A stretch of DNA of 64,000 nucleotides from Exiguobacterium oxidotolerans JCM 12280 (GCF_000702625.1 NZ_JNIS01000001.1:1777001-1841000), one strand, 5' to 3'; positions 47,030 to 56,191 are shown, numbered from the stretch's first letter. Notes: generated by a model from the sequence alone, not told the origin. Made by a program: numbers and translations.

Positions 47030-48349
47030 ATGTATCAGTCACTAGGTCAATTAAGAGAAACGAAGGTCTTTAAAGATCCAGTTCATCGTTATATTTATGT
47101 CAGCGACCAATTGATTTGGCAACTGATCGGAACGAAGGAGTTTCAACGCCTCCGCAGGATTAAACAACTCGGTACATCCTTTTTGACATTTCACGGAGCG
47201 GAGCATACGCGGTTTCATCATTCGCTTGGTGTGTATGAGATTACACGTCAACTGATTGATGTCTTTAATGGCCGGGCTGACTGGGATGACCAATACCGCG
47301 AGCTGACGCTCGTCGCCGCCTTGCTTCATGACGTCGGGCACGGACCGTTTTCCCATGCCTTCGAAAATGTCTTTGGTGTCGATCACGAGGAGTGGACGGA
47401 ACGGATCATTCTCGGGGATACGGAAATCAAACGAGTCCTCGATCAAGTTGGCGAAGGGTTTGCGGAAGAAGTCGCCTCCGTCATCAATAAGACGCATCCG
47501 AACCAGTTGCTCGTGACGATGATCAGTTCGCAACTCGACGTCGACCGGATGGATTACTTATTGCGTGACGCCCATTTCGCCGGTGTCAGTTACGGGAAGT
47601 TTGATTTAGAACGCATGTTGCGTGTCTTACGTCCGGCACACAATCAGATGGTCGTCAAACAATCAGGCATGCACTCGATTGAAGACTACATCATGCGTCG
47701 GTATCAGATGTACTGGCAAGTCTATCTGCACCCGGTCACACGATCGAGCGATTACTTATTAAAAGCGATTCTCGAGCGGGCGAAGGAACTGTATACCTCG
47801 GGTTATGTGTTTGACATCCATCCGGTTCATTTGATTCCGTTATTCGACCGGACGATGGCGTTGAAGAATTACCTGGCGCTTGATGAAACGATTGTTTATT
47901 TCTATTTCCAACAATGGATGGAAGAACACGATGCGATTCTTAGTGACTTGTCCCGTCGGTTCGTCAATCGAAAATTATTTAAGTACGTCGACTACCCACC
48001 AGAAAAACGGGAAGCAATCCATGAAAGACTAGCAGAACTGTTCAATAAAATCGGACTCGATCCGGCATATTACTTGTTAGAAGATAAATTAAGTCGCCTT
48101 CCGTATGATTTATATGGAGAGAACGGAGAAATTAGTAAACAGCCGATCATGCTCCAAATGAAAGACGGGCAGAAAAAAGAAATCTCACAAGTCTCCCCAC
48201 TCGTCGAAGCGATCGCGAATTCAAGACAGACGGATGAAAAATTGTTTTATCCGCAAGAAATCTTGTATGACTTACGTGAGTTCGCTAATGAAAAGATGCA
48301 GATTGATCAACTGTTGCTCGGAGGATACTCAAATGAAACGAGTCATTGA
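47030..48349 (+). CDS. ywfO: HD-domain phosphohydrolase YwfO
   Basis: The protein has 439 residues. The HD motif is complete: [23 protein letters not shown] (first His near 66), [16 protein letters not shown] (His-Asp near 100), and [14 protein letters not shown] near 168. The family includes SAMHD1-like dNTP triphosphohydrolases; YwfO of Bacillus is placed there. It is a cytoplasmic metalloenzyme. AAGGGGAG precedes ATG 47030. The 3' end overlaps the next gene by 17 bp. Confidence 0.9.
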   Translation: MYQSLGQLRETKVFKDPVHRYIYVSDQLIWQLIGTKEFQRLRRIKQLGTSFLTFHGAEHTRFHHSLGVYEITRQLIDVFNGRADWDDQYRELTLVAALLHDVGHGPFSHAFENVFGVDHEEWTERIILGDTEIKRVLDQVGEGFAEEVASVINKTHPNQLLVTMISSQLDVDRMDYLLRDAHFAGVSYGKFDLERMLRVLRPAHNQMVVKQSGMHSIEDYIMRRYQMYWQVYLHPVTRSSDYLLKAILERAKELYTSGYVFDIHPVHLIPLFDRTMALKNYLALDETIVYFYFQQWMEEHDAILSDLSRRFVNRKLFKYVDYPPEKREAIHERLAELFNKIGLDPAYYLLEDKLSRLPYDLYGENGEISKQPIMLQMKDGQKKEISQVSPLVEAIANSRQTDEKLFYPQEILYDLREFANEKMQIDQLLLGGYSNETSH

Positions 48350-49184
48350 GCAGATTTTAGAACAGGTCGGGTTATCCGGAATTGAGACGGAAGTTTTACC
48401 CGGGGCGACCTCGTCGCTCGTCGTACGGGCGGGCGACAGTGTTATCCGGATCCATACCAACCAAAACTGGCTGCAACAAGAACAAGACCTCGTCGCGCAC
48501 GAGGTCTTTGCTTTAAAAGCAGCGGGTTCGCTTTCACCAAACGTTCTCAATTATCAAGAGGAGTGGGAGGGTGAGATACCACCTTGGCTTCAGATGACGT
48601 ATGTCCAAGGGGTGGTGCAACTTACGCCACTTGACGATCTGTACGTGGAGCGACTGGCACGGACATTAGTCGCAATTCATCGCTTACCGGTCCCAAAAAC
48701 TTCGTATGTATATAAACCCTATAGCAATACCCGTGACGTTCCGACCTGGGCAACCGAAATCGCCGCCTGGGACTGGGCAAGTGCAACAGCACCAGCGTCT
48801 AGTGAACAGATTCGGTTCATCCATCGTGATTTTCATCCGGTTAATGTGTTATACGATTCAAAGGAAAAGTATAACGTAGTTGATTGGGTGAATGCATGTG
48901 TTGGACCGATTGAAGCAGACGTGGCGCATTGTCGGCTGAACCTTACTTTACTCGAGTCTGTCGAAGTTGCGGACCGGTTTTTAAAATTTTATCAGGCGAT
49001 GAGCGGGCTTACTTACGATCGGAGATGGGACTTAAGTGCTGTTTTTGATTTTGGACCCGAAACAATTACTGTTTTTCCGGGGTGGGAGGCATATGGAAAG
49101 CGAAACCTCAGTCAGGACAATGTTCGGAAACGCCTGGAAAACTTTGTCTTGAAAGTTTATGAAAATAACGAAAGCGGTTACTAA
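48333..49184 (+). CDS. Aminoglycoside phosphotransferase-family (APH) kinase-like protein
   Basis: The protein has 283 residues. The catalytic loop is FIHRDFHPVNVLYD near 167. The metal-binding motif, normally IDFxxA, reads VVDWVNACVGPIEAD near 183. Members phosphorylate small molecules such as choline, homoserine, hydroxy-amino acids or antibiotics; the general APH class does not imply drug resistance. ATG 48333 has GGAGGATAC upstream inside ywfO, so the genes are coupled. The substrate is unknown. Confidence 0.85.
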   Translation: MKRVIEQILEQVGLSGIETEVLPGATSSLVVRAGDSVIRIHTNQNWLQQEQDLVAHEVFALKAAGSLSPNVLNYQEEWEGEIPPWLQMTYVQGVVQLTPLDDLYVERLARTLVAIHRLPVPKTSYVYKPYSNTRDVPTWATEIAAWDWASATAPASSEQIRFIHRDFHPVNVLYDSKEKYNVVDWVNACVGPIEADVAHCRLNLTLLESVEVADRFLKFYQAMSGLTYDRRWDLSAVFDFGPETITVFPGWEAYGKRNLSQDNVRKRLENFVLKVYENNESGY

Positions 49185-49307
49185 ATGAACTTTACCTATT
49201 GCAGTTCTGACGAATGTTGATTATTCTAGTACTTGGGACAGAGATTAAACGTCAGACATCGTACTTATGTACAACTGATAAACAACTAATAGATTGAGGG
49301 GTACTTC

Positions 49308-50486
49308 ATGAAATATTTAATCGCGTTACTCGGACTGGTCGTCGTTTTTGGACTAGCTCTACTCGTCAGCAGCAATCGTAAAAGTATCAAATTGAAACCG
49401 CTTGCGGTCATGCTAGTGCTTCAGCTCGTTCTCGGATTCATCTTATTGAACACGTCGTTCGGTTATATTATCATCCGCGGTGTAGCGAGTGTCTTTGAAA
49501 AGTTACTTGGTTATGCAGCAATCGGAATTAACTTTGTCTTTGGTGGACTTGCGAATGAAGGGGCACAGCCATTCTTCATCAACGTTCTTCTTCCTATTGT
49601 TTTTATCTCAGCATTGATCGGAATTTTACAGTTCACAAAAATCCTCCCGCTCTTAATGCGCGGAATCGGATTTGTCTTGTCGAAGATTAACGGCATGGGA
49701 CAACTTGAATCATACAACGCCGTCGCCTCGGCAGCGATCGGTCAATCTGAAGTCTTCATCACAGTCAAAAAACAAATCGGTAAATTACCGGCAAACCGTC
49801 TCTATACATTGTGTGCGTCGGCGATGTCGACCGTTTCGATGTCAATCGTCGGTGCTTACATGACAATGGTGGAACCAAAATATGTCGTTACGGCCATCGT
49901 CTTGAACCTCTTTGGTGGATTCATGATTGTTTCAATCATCAACCCGTACACAGTCGATCCAAACGAAGATATCTTGGAAATCGTCGAAGAGAAACAAACG
50001 TTTTTCGAGATGCTCGGCGAATACATCTTGGATGGATTTAAAGTCGCGATCATCGTCGGTGCGATGTTAATCGGATACAACGCATTGATTGGGATGGTCA
50101 ACGACATCTTCTTGATGGTTCTTGGTATCTCGTTCCAAGAAATTCTCGGCTACATCTTTGCACCATTCGCTTTCATCATGGGTGTTCCATGGGCAGAAGC
50201 AGTCAGTGCTGGTAGCATCATGGCAACGAAATTGATCACGAACGAATTCGTCGCGATGCTCAGTCTTCCTGAATACACGAAAGAATTCTCAGAGCGTACA
50301 CTCGGAATCGTATCGGTCTTCTTGATTTCATTCGCGAACTTCTCGTCAATCGGGATTATCGCGGGTGCAGTTAAAGGACTCGACGATCGTCAAGGTAGTG
50401 TCGCTGCGAGCTTTGGTCTTAAATTATTGTATGGTGCGACGCTCGTCAGCGTACTGACAGCAATCGTCGTCAGTGTCATCATCTAA
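49308..50486 (+). CDS. nupC: NupC-family nucleoside transporter
   Basis: The protein has 392 residues and follows the concentrative nucleoside transporter (CNT) pattern. [39 protein letters not shown]-like segments lie around 66-105, [16 protein letters not shown] near 146 and [11 protein letters not shown] near 170; the C-terminal half has NEFVAML and [18 protein letters not shown]. It imports pyrimidine (and perhaps purine) nucleosides with sodium or protons. TTGAGGGGT precedes ATG 49308. A terminator follows at 50500, next to repeat element D. Confidence 0.93.
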   Translation: MKYLIALLGLVVVFGLALLVSSNRKSIKLKPLAVMLVLQLVLGFILLNTSFGYIIIRGVASVFEKLLGYAAIGINFVFGGLANEGAQPFFINVLLPIVFISALIGILQFTKILPLLMRGIGFVLSKINGMGQLESYNAVASAAIGQSEVFITVKKQIGKLPANRLYTLCASAMSTVSMSIVGAYMTMVEPKYVVTAIVLNLFGGFMIVSIINPYTVDPNEDILEIVEEKQTFFEMLGEYILDGFKVAIIVGAMLIGYNALIGMVNDIFLMVLGISFQEILGYIFAPFAFIMGVPWAEAVSAGSIMATKLITNEFVAMLSLPEYTKEFSERTLGIVSVFLISFANFSSIGIIAGAVKGLDDRQGSVAASFGLKLLYGATLVSVLTAIVVSVII

Positions 50487-50499
50487 TGAGAACTTAACA

Positions 50500-50546
50500 T
50501 ACCCGCTGACATCGTTGTCGGCGGGTATTTTAGATTGTGGAAAAAG
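50500..50546 (+). repeat. nupC terminator and 3' flank, left copy of a 47-bp direct repeat
   Basis: TACCCGCTGAC...GTCGGCGGGTA forms the nupC terminator stem, followed by TTTTAG. The entire 47 bp recurs at 52474-52520 with two substitutions, on the far side of repeat element D. Confidence 0.92.
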
Positions 50547-50703
50547 TCGATCTTCGGAACTACAAGCGTCTTTATTCGTTGCTTTCCTCGGGTGAGGCGC
50601 AAGCCGTTGCTCCTTGATCCTAACGGACAATGAGCAGGGTCTTGCCTGCCTCTGAAAGTGAACTGCTCCCCGTCAAGTAGACAGGTCAAATAATATAAAT
50701 TTT

Positions 50704-51567
50704 TTAAACGGCTTGAGCCCTGAATTCCAGCGGACTTAAGCCGTTTAATCGTTTTTGATACCGCAGCTCATTATAAAATCGAATGTAGCGTCGGATTGCA
50801 TCGTGGAGTTCATCGAACTCCTCGAATGTATGAAGATAGTAGCTTTCACACTTTAGCGCTCCCCAAAAAGATTCGATTGGACCATTATCGATGCATTTAC
50901 CGGCACGGGACATGCTTTGTGTGATCCCAGCTTGTTGAGTCATATGATGAAAGGCATTTGACGTATATTGAAACCCACGGTCACTATGAAGAAGAGGGAA
51001 GCTACCAGGATCATCATCCAAGGCGAGTTTTAGCGTATCGAAGACGAGCTGACTGTTATTCGAACGACTTAGCACAAATGAACGAATTGATCCATCATAC
51101 AAATCGAGAATTGCACTTAAATAAGCCTTTTTTGAGGTGCCGTATTTGAATTCCGTGATATCTGTTAACCATTTCTGATTCGGTTTTTCCGCATGGAATT
51201 CACGATTCAGAAGATTTTCTGCCGTTTGTCCGGGTATGGTTCTCATATATTTCGGTCGTGTTCGACGAATGACGCAACGAATGCCGGCGATTCGCATCAA
51301 GCGACGAACCCGTTTATGATTAACCGTTCTGTTAAATTGGCGATCTAGATTCAAGACCATTCGTTCACATCCATAGACTCCATCTACCGACTCATGAATA
51401 GATGTCAGCTCTTCAATGATCATGATGTTCTCTTCTTCGCGTACCGTCGGTACACGATTTAACCATTTATAATAGGCAGCACGGGATACGTCCGCAAAAC
51501 GACAGAGGGCGACAATCGAATAGCCGAACTGGTCCGCCAACGATTGTATAGCCTTGTACTTATCCAA
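50704..51567 (-). CDS. IS3-family transposase OrfB (DDE integrase core)
   Basis: The protein has at least 287 residues. An N-terminal HTH_21-type segment (HESVDGVYGCERMVLNLDRQF) is followed by the rve integrase core. The catalytic acids are in WLTDITEFKY (D), LLHSDRGFQYTS (D) and GPIESFWGALK (E). The frame at 51567 opens with TTG; in the -1 frame it continues upstream into the end of OrfA. A shift at the AAAGGGGG run (about 51590) would give the usual OrfAB fusion of IS3 elements. Confidence 0.92.
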   Translation of the reverse strand: MDKYKAIQSLADQFGYSIVALCRFADVSRAAYYKWLNRVPTVREEENIMIIEELTSIHESVDGVYGCERMVLNLDRQFNRTVNHKRVRRLMRIAGIRCVIRRTRPKYMRTIPGQTAENLLNREFHAEKPNQKWLTDITEFKYGTSKKAYLSAILDLYDGSIRSFVLSRSNNSQLVFDTLKLALDDDPGSFPLLHSDRGFQYTSNAFHHMTQQAGITQSMSRAGKCIDNGPIESFWGALKCESYYLHTFEEFDELHDAIRRYIRFYNELRYQKRLNGLSPLEFRAQAV

Positions 51568-51581
51568 ATTTCGGACTTGGT

Positions 51582-52256
51582 CTAACCTCTCCCCCTTTCG
51601 AACTCCTCTAGCTTTTTTAAGAACTCATTTTCCATTCGAAGAAGCTCGTTCTCTTGCTCAATCTTTTTCATCTCGATGGAGAGGCGTTCCACGTCCGTCA
51701 GTTCCTCAAACGGTTTCGTACGTCCACGGCTATCCATCAGTCCGTCAATCCCATTCTTTTCATACTTTTGAACCCACTTGTAGATTTGTTGGTAGGAGAC
51801 CCGGTGGGTCTTCGCAGTTTCTTTATACTTCTTTCCATTTTTAAGACAGTCGCTGACTATACTAACGCGTTCTTCGAATGTCGTGATTCTTCCTCTGGTC
51901 ATAGCGAATCGCTCCTTTAGTAGTGTGTCTTCACTACGACCATTATAGTTTGAAATCCAACGTCTGAGTACGCTTGCACTGGAGATGTTTAATTTTATGA
52001 TGACGTCCATGACGGGCTCACCTTTTTCTAGCACGTCGCGTACGGCTCGCTCTTTAAACTCATTGGAATACTTCGTGCATACCGACCGTTTCTCCAAAGC
52101 TGAGATACCGCCTTGACGATACATCTGTCTCCATCTGAGTAGGGTCGATTGTGTGACCCCGAAGAGTCTTGCGACTTCCCACAACGTGGACACTCCTTCT
52201 TCATAAGTTTGGATGGCATATAGTTTTTCACTAGCGGAACGCTTGAATTTGGACAT
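51582..52256 (-). CDS. IS3-family transposase OrfA (helix-turn-helix)
   Basis: The protein has 224 residues with helix-turn-helix motifs, as in IS150-type OrfA: STLWEVARLFGVTQSTLLRWRQ near 23, a second near 78-100, and TAKTHRVSYQQIYKWVQKYE near 145. A C-terminal leucine-zipper-like helix follows (IEQENELLRMENEFLKKLEE). AAAGGAG precedes ATG 52256. It binds the IS ends and dimerises with the transposase. Confidence 0.9.
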   Translation of the reverse strand: MSKFKRSASEKLYAIQTYEEGVSTLWEVARLFGVTQSTLLRWRQMYRQGGISALEKRSVCTKYSNEFKERAVRDVLEKGEPVMDVIIKLNISSASVLRRWISNYNGRSEDTLLKERFAMTRGRITTFEERVSIVSDCLKNGKKYKETAKTHRVSYQQIYKWVQKYEKNGIDGLMDSRGRTKPFEELTDVERLSIEMKKIEQENELLRMENEFLKKLEEFERGRG

Positions 52257-52473
52257 AGAAAAAAGCTCCTTTCAAAAGTAAACAGTTTTTCTTATTTCAA
52301 CTGTCTACTTTTTGGGGAGCATATCAAAGTGCGTTAAAAACGCACTTTTCCCGTAGGAGTCAACGAACCGTGACGCTTTTTAGGGAATACCATGTGGGAA
52401 AATCGAGGAACGCAGACGGTTTAGCGTACAATCCGTCTCGATAGCGAATGTTCACGCTTCATAAGAGTTTTTC

Positions 52474-52520
52474 TACCCGCTGACATCGTTGTCGGTGGGT
52501 ATTTTAGATTGTGGAAGAAG
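52474..52520 (+). repeat. Right copy of the 47-bp terminator repeat flanking element D
   Basis: Identical to 50500-50546 except at two positions, and again a hairpin plus TTTTAG. A diverged fragment of the repeat element's left end follows at 52535-52559, so the junction terminator-element start occurs twice. Confidence 0.92.
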
Positions 52521-52534
52521 AAATTGTGGGCCAG

Positions 52535-52559
52535 ACAAGCGTCATCTATTTTCGTTGCT
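52535..52559 (+). repeat. Fragment of the dispersed repeat (left end)
   Basis: ACAAGCGTCATCTATTTTCG and following TTGCT align with the ACAAGCGTC..TTATTCGTTGCT left end of copy D. Nothing further of the element is recognisable. Confidence 0.5.
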
Positions 52560-52707
52560 CTCCCCAGTCTTACCTGGAAAGCAAGGATGTCGGAAACATC
52601 CGTCACAAGAATTGATTTGGTTAGACTCATCTTGGTTTGCGGAGAAGGGGATGGTGGAAATAAATAGTACATCATCGCAGAGACTTTCGAGAAGGGAGAT
52701 GCTGAAC

Positions 52708-53061
52708 GTGCTATTCATGTTGATCGTTAAAGGATCAAAGCGTGCAGAAGCGGGTGAGCGTCCAAGTCCTGAGCTTATGGAAGCGATGTCCGAGTACAAT
52801 CAAGCGTTACGCGATGCAGGGGTACATGTGATGGCGAAAGGACTCCATCCGAGTTCGAACGGGATGCGCTTTTCTTATCGTGGACCTGGAGATCGACCGA
52901 TCGTTACGGAAGGGCCATTCATGCAAACAGAGGAATTGATTGCTGGATTTATTTTGATCGATGTTGCGTCACGAAAAGAAGCAATCGACTGGGCGATGCG
53001 GATGCCGGATCCGCAAGGACACGGTGAAGGGGAAATTGAACTACGACAAGTGTTTGATTGA
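52708..53061 (+). CDS. YCII/DGPF-domain protein
   Basis: The protein has 117 residues. It starts LFMLIVKGSKRAEAG, and the core GPFMQTEELIAGFILIDVASRKEAIDWAMRMP near 70-100 is typical of the YCII-related (DGPF) family, which has a dimeric alpha-beta barrel fold. The family function is not established; some members sit near extracytoplasmic-function sigma factors. GTG 52708 is preferred: AAGGGAG lies 9 nt upstream, whereas the ATG at 52699 abuts the SD. It lies directly downstream of repeat element D. Confidence 0.8.
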   Translation: MLFMLIVKGSKRAEAGERPSPELMEAMSEYNQALRDAGVHVMAKGLHPSSNGMRFSYRGPGDRPIVTEGPFMQTEELIAGFILIDVASRKEAIDWAMRMPDPQGHGEGEIELRQVFD

Positions 53062-53074
53062 AAGTAAGCAAACT

Positions 53075-53136
53075 AAAACATGACGATGAATCCAGTGCGC
53101 CGTCAGGCATGCTGGATTTATCGTCATGTTGATTTT
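53075..53136. terminator. Bidirectional terminator
   Basis: AACATGACGATGAATCCAG pairs with CTGGATTTATCGTCATGTT between two convergent genes. T-tract on the plus side. Confidence 0.85.
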
Positions 53137-53141
53137 TGAAA

Positions 53142-53774
53142 TCATTGATGGGAAGCAATCCCCACGCGCTTACGACTGAAGAGATGTTCGTGATAGGCTT
53201 CAAAAGCAAAACGGGCGACGTTGCGGCGAGGAATCGGTCCTGTCTCCTGTGTGAAGCGGGGTGCTTCAATTAAGAGATCATTGATTTCATCGTCTTCCGT
53301 CAATTGAGTCGGACAGATGACAGTGAAGTCAACGTCAGCATCCTTTAACGTCAAGTATGCCTTCAAATGATCTTCGGCAGCAGTCGTCGAGCGTCTGCGC
53401 GATTCGCTTGACTGGAAGCGGTACTTCCCAGGTTCTTCTGAGGCATCGAGAATCCCCGCTGTCCCGATGAAGATAATCCGTTCGATCTGTTGTTCCTTCA
53501 TTTTTGTGACGAGATGGGGAATCGCTGTTGAAAGAACATGTTGTTGATCCGTACCAAGACAACTGAAGACGGCAGATGAACCTTGAATGACGTTTTCTAA
53601 ATCCGTTACTTCCGTTGCATCTCCTTGAATGATCGTCAATTGCGGGTGCTCCGGTAACATGTGATCGGTCGAGCGGACGAGCGCGCGGACATTGTGACCG
53701 GCTTGTAACAATAAATCGAGCAAGGGGCGCCCTGTCCGTCCCGTTGCCCCTAAAAGGCTAAGCGTTGCCATCAT
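53142..53774 (-). CDS. NAD(P)-binding, NmrA/YwnB-like oxidoreductase
   Basis: The protein has 210 residues. The N-terminal ATLSLLGATGRTGRPLLDLLLQAGHNVRALVRS is a GxxGxxG Rossmann motif of the atypical SDR (NAD(P)H-binding) type. FSCLGTDQQHV near 70 and FIGTAGILDASEEPG near 100 follow. No YxxxK catalytic pair is seen. Homologues sense redox or reduce small substrates; the function here is unknown. AGAGAGGATG precedes two adjacent ATG codons at 53774. Confidence 0.82.
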   Translation of the reverse strand: MMATLSLLGATGRTGRPLLDLLLQAGHNVRALVRSTDHMLPEHPQLTIIQGDATEVTDLENVIQGSSAVFSCLGTDQQHVLSTAIPHLVTKMKEQQIERIIFIGTAGILDASEEPGKYRFQSSESRRRSTTAAEDHLKAYLTLKDADVDFTVICPTQLTEDDEINDLLIEAPRFTQETGPIPRRNVARFAFEAYHEHLFSRKRVGIASHQ

Positions 53775-53816
53775 AATTCATCCTCTCTCGTTCATGGTGT
53801 TATAGGTATAAGAAAG

Positions 53817-53853
53817 AAGGATGGTCGAGCAACACGCATCGTCCATCCTTTTG
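53817..53853 (-). terminator. Terminator of the tautomerase gene
   Basis: On the minus strand AAGGATGGACGA pairs with TCGACCATCCTT, then T-rich sequence. Confidence 0.7.
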
Positions 53854-53860
53854 TAGTTCC

Positions 53861-54046
53861 TTATTTATCGGCAAACATGACGCCTGCTTGTCCATAGTCC
53901 GTCTTTTCCATTTCTTCGATGAAGACGGTAATGTTTTCTTTTGGAGCATTGACTGTTTCTGAGACAGCTTCTGTTACTTTTTCGATCAGTGCACGTTTTT
54001 GTTCGACAGTCCGTCCTGAAAGCATTTTAACGGTAACGTAAGGCAT
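53861..54046 (-). CDS. 4-oxalocrotonate tautomerase family protein
   Basis: The protein has 61 residues, the usual monomer size. Pro2, which becomes the N-terminal catalytic proline after Met removal, is present (MPYVTVKMLSGRT), with a conserved Arg in the first helix region (EQKRALIEKVTEAV). It belongs to the YwhB-like group of 2-hydroxymuconate tautomerases; the natural substrate in Bacillus-like hosts is unknown. TAGGAGGA precedes ATG 54046. Confidence 0.92.
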   Translation of the reverse strand: MPYVTVKMLSGRTVEQKRALIEKVTEAVSETVNAPKENITVFIEEMEKTDYGQAGVMFADK

Positions 54047-54217
54047 AAATCGTTCCTCCTAAAAACATAGTGGCAATACGCCCTCAGTATACCGTATGGA
54101 GCAGGGGAGCCGTCAAACGGCGACATCGAAACACGAAAAGACGGGTATAAGACAGGAGTGGGGGCATATAAAAGAGAAGTAGTCGAGAGGAAAACTTAGG
54201 ATGAAGAGGTGATACTA

Positions 54218-54745
54218 ATGGAAATGGAAGCTGTTATACGAAAAAAGATTCATACCTTGCTTATTTTCGACCGGACATTACCAGAAGACACGACGTATCC
54301 ACTATCGGGGACGAAAGGTTTGGAAGTCGCAGAAGTCGTTTTTGCTGAGAGCATTCCGTTTGGTCGACTCGTGACGGATAAAGAATTAGCAGCACTCGTC
54401 GGTACGCCAGAAGCGAAACGGTATGGAATGGTGACATTACTTGAAGAGGATGACCGCTTTAAGCCCCTGTTCCAAAATCGGAAGTTACCGCCTGCGATTG
54501 AAGCAGAAGTCGAGGAGCGTGTCCGAGAGCTTGCTAAACAACTGCGGGCGATTCGGTCTCGTTGCTCGTCGCTTGAACGCGTGATTTTGTTTGGTCGTGC
54601 GGCACAGACACTTTACGACCGGGCATTGACGCGCTTGGAAGAATCAAATCCACCTGCGCATGAAGAATTGAGCTCACTTGAATGTCTCCGTCTGCCGACG
54701 ATTCGGCGTGTGACGAAAGAACAGCTAGAACAAGTGAAACGCTAA
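54218..54745 (+). CDS. Conserved-looking protein of unknown function
   Basis: The protein has 175 residues. The N-terminal part looks alpha-beta (KIHTLLIFDRTLPEDTTYPL). A highly charged helical half follows (EAEVEERVRELAKQLRAIRSR), then LERVILFGRAAQTLYDRAL. There is no signal peptide or membrane segment. I do not recognise a family. AGAGGTG lies 6 nt before ATG 54218, so the GTG at 54209 inside the SD is not the start. It lies between a tautomerase gene and ywhD. Confidence 0.7.
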   Translation: MEMEAVIRKKIHTLLIFDRTLPEDTTYPLSGTKGLEVAEVVFAESIPFGRLVTDKELAALVGTPEAKRYGMVTLLEEDDRFKPLFQNRKLPPAIEAEVEERVRELAKQLRAIRSRCSSLERVILFGRAAQTLYDRALTRLEESNPPAHEELSSLECLRLPTIRRVTKEQLEQVKR

Positions 54746-54813
54746 GCGGGACTTGCGTCAGCAGTTGAATGCGGTATGATAGAAGCAACAGCTGTAAAAG
54801 GGGTCGAGTAAAG

Positions 54814-55308
54814 ATGGAAAAGAAGATTAACTTCAATATCATTTCAGATAATTCAACAGACGGACATGGTGGATTTGGTGTCGGGACACTCAGTTTGAAC
54901 AGTATGTCACCGGTCATCATCTCACCAGAGGACGGCGAAGCATACATCGATATGGGTGCCATGCATGCGAAAGCAGCAATTGAGAAGCGGATTAAGTTCA
55001 CGACGGATCGAGCGGACGCACCGAATGGGAAACTGTACTGGATCGTTTGGGTCACGGTAGGACGTAAGCCAGAAGGGTTTTATTACGGAGGCGTCGCAGC
55101 GTGCGATTTATTAGTCGACGTCGAAGCACGGCGCGGGTTTAAAATCTTAGCTGATCACGTCAATAAAATGGACAAGTCACTCAAGGGACGTATCGTCGTT
55201 GATCAGATGGATGATACGTCAAAAGGACTGCTTCGTGAATTCCTGATGACACATAAACCGGAAATGTGGGCGAACGCAGAGCCTGAGTTACATGATGCAC
55301 TCGCATAA
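54814..55308 (+). CDS. ywhD: YwhD-family protein
   Basis: The protein has 164 residues. NFNIISDNSTDGHGGFGVGTLSLNSMSPVII at the N-terminus and FYYGGVAACDLLVDVEARRGFK near 88 match the YwhD family of Bacillus, of unknown function. No membrane segment. ATG 54814 follows AAAAGGGG. It sits near the speE-speB pair, as in the ywh region of B. subtilis. A shared terminator follows. Confidence 0.88.
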   Translation: MEKKINFNIISDNSTDGHGGFGVGTLSLNSMSPVIISPEDGEAYIDMGAMHAKAAIEKRIKFTTDRADAPNGKLYWIVWVTVGRKPEGFYYGGVAACDLLVDVEARRGFKILADHVNKMDKSLKGRIVVDQMDDTSKGLLREFLMTHKPEMWANAEPELHDALA

Positions 55309-55312
55309 CTAA

Positions 55313-55349
55313 AAAAATCGCCGTCTCCTAGGAGGCGGCGATTTTTTAT
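55313..55349. terminator. Bidirectional terminator between ywhD and the phosphoesterase gene
   Basis: AAAAAATCGCCG pairs with CGGCGATTTTTT; the plus-strand T-run and minus-strand T-run suit both genes. Confidence 0.9.
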
Positions 55350-56191
55350 TGTGATTTTAAAGTGATGACTACGATTTCCGGACGATTGAACAACCGGAAC
55401 GGGAAAAGGCTATTACCAAGGCCGCGACTGACGATGAGTTGTGTCGTATCCACTGTGTATTGACCGGCCGTCCGTTTCGGGAAAAATCCTTGTCCAGGTG
55501 CATACAAGCCATCTGTGAAAGGAAGTCGGATTTGACCGCCGTGAGCATGACCGGACAGAACGAGATCGATTTGCCGCTCCGCATAGAGCGGTACATATTC
55601 CGGACGATGGGCGAGTAAGAGTTGAAATGTCGATGGATCGACCGTTTCTTGTGCGGAAGCGAGGCTTTTCCGAGTTCCGTCAGACTCTTGGAGACCTTCG
55701 CTCCAGCGTGTCGTCGTTGGGTCGTCGATGCCGAGTAGAGTGATGTTTGCACCGTTATATTCGAGCGAGACTGCCGTATTCCGTAAAATTTGTACACCAA
55801 TCGCTTCGAGTTTCGGTAAAAGGGTCAAGTTGCGACGAACTTCATGGTTTCCCGTGACGAAATAGACAGGATAGTCCGCAGTCAATTGTTTCATCAAAGT
55901 CAGCGCAGCGGCTTCTCCGTTTCGGCGAGAGTCGATTAAATCCCCGGTCATCACGATGAGGTCAGGCCGTGCTTGAGTAATTTTTTTGAGTAGCTTCGTT
56001 TGTTTTGAATCGAAGGATTTCCCGTGTAAGTCAGCGATTTGGACGACTGTATAGCCATCGAATGCTTTTGGCAGTCGTTCTGATTCAATCGTGATTGCGG
56101 TCGTTTCAATCACATTATTTTCTTGGTATAAAAACCAACCGCCTAAGACAAGAACCCCTAATGAAACGAACCAGCGTTTTCTGACGCGCAA
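55346..56191 (-). CDS. Membrane-anchored metallophosphoesterase (YkuE-like)
   Basis: The protein has 281 residues from TTG 56191. A single N-terminal helix (WFVSLGVLVLGGWFLY) anchors it. The calcineurin-like motifs are complete: QIADLHGKSF (D-x-H), VMTGDLID (GD), VTGNHE (GNH[ED]), LLLAHRPEY and VLSGHAHGGQIRLP (GHxH). It is a two-metal phosphoesterase acting outside the membrane, possibly on lipids as in LpxH/YkuE relatives. AGAGGAG lies 7 nt before this TTG, whereas the ATG at 56218 has no SD and precedes the SD. Confidence 0.88.
   Translation of the reverse strand: MRVRKRWFVSLGVLVLGGWFLYQENNVIETTAITIESERLPKAFDGYTVVQIADLHGKSFDSKQTKLLKKITQARPDLIVMTGDLIDSRRNGEAAALTLMKQLTADYPVYFVTGNHEVRRNLTLLPKLEAIGVQILRNTAVSLEYNGANITLLGIDDPTTTRWSEGLQESDGTRKSLASAQETVDPSTFQLLLAHRPEYVPLYAERQIDLVLSGHAHGGQIRLPFTDGLYAPGQGFFPKRTAGQYTVDTTQLIVSRGLGNSLFPFRLFNRPEIVVITLKSQ

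Larger units (their letters stand above)
50659..52327 (-). mobile_element. IS3-family (IS150-like) insertion sequence, 1669 bp
   Basis: The ends TGAACTGCTCCCC and, inverted, TGATATGCTCCCC continue as imperfect inverted repeats that match at 28 of 35 positions and include AAGTAGACAG. AAG at 50656-50658 and 52328-52330 is the 3-bp target duplication: removing the IS and one AAG restores the uninterrupted repeat sequence seen in copies B and C. It contains OrfA and OrfB on the minus strand. Both frames look intact, so it may be active. Confidence 0.95.
50550..52476 (+). repeat. Dispersed intergenic repeat, copy D (split by an IS3-family element)
   Basis: Outside the IS (50659-52327) the copy is about 250 bp. 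The left part (to 50658) has CGTTGCTTTCCTCGGGTGAG through TTGCCTGCCTCTGAAAG. The right part resumes TGCGTTAAAAACGCACTTTT and runs to CTTCATAAGAGTTTTTCTAC. A segment present in copies B and C, between GTCTCGAATCGC and TATCGCATGTTCAC, is deleted. Terminal repeats are degenerate. Confidence 0.9.

Noticed and set aside
48333-49184. Antibiotic-resistance call for the APH-family protein
   Set aside because: The family is broad; housekeeping context and the absence of mobile flanks argue against an acquired resistance gene.
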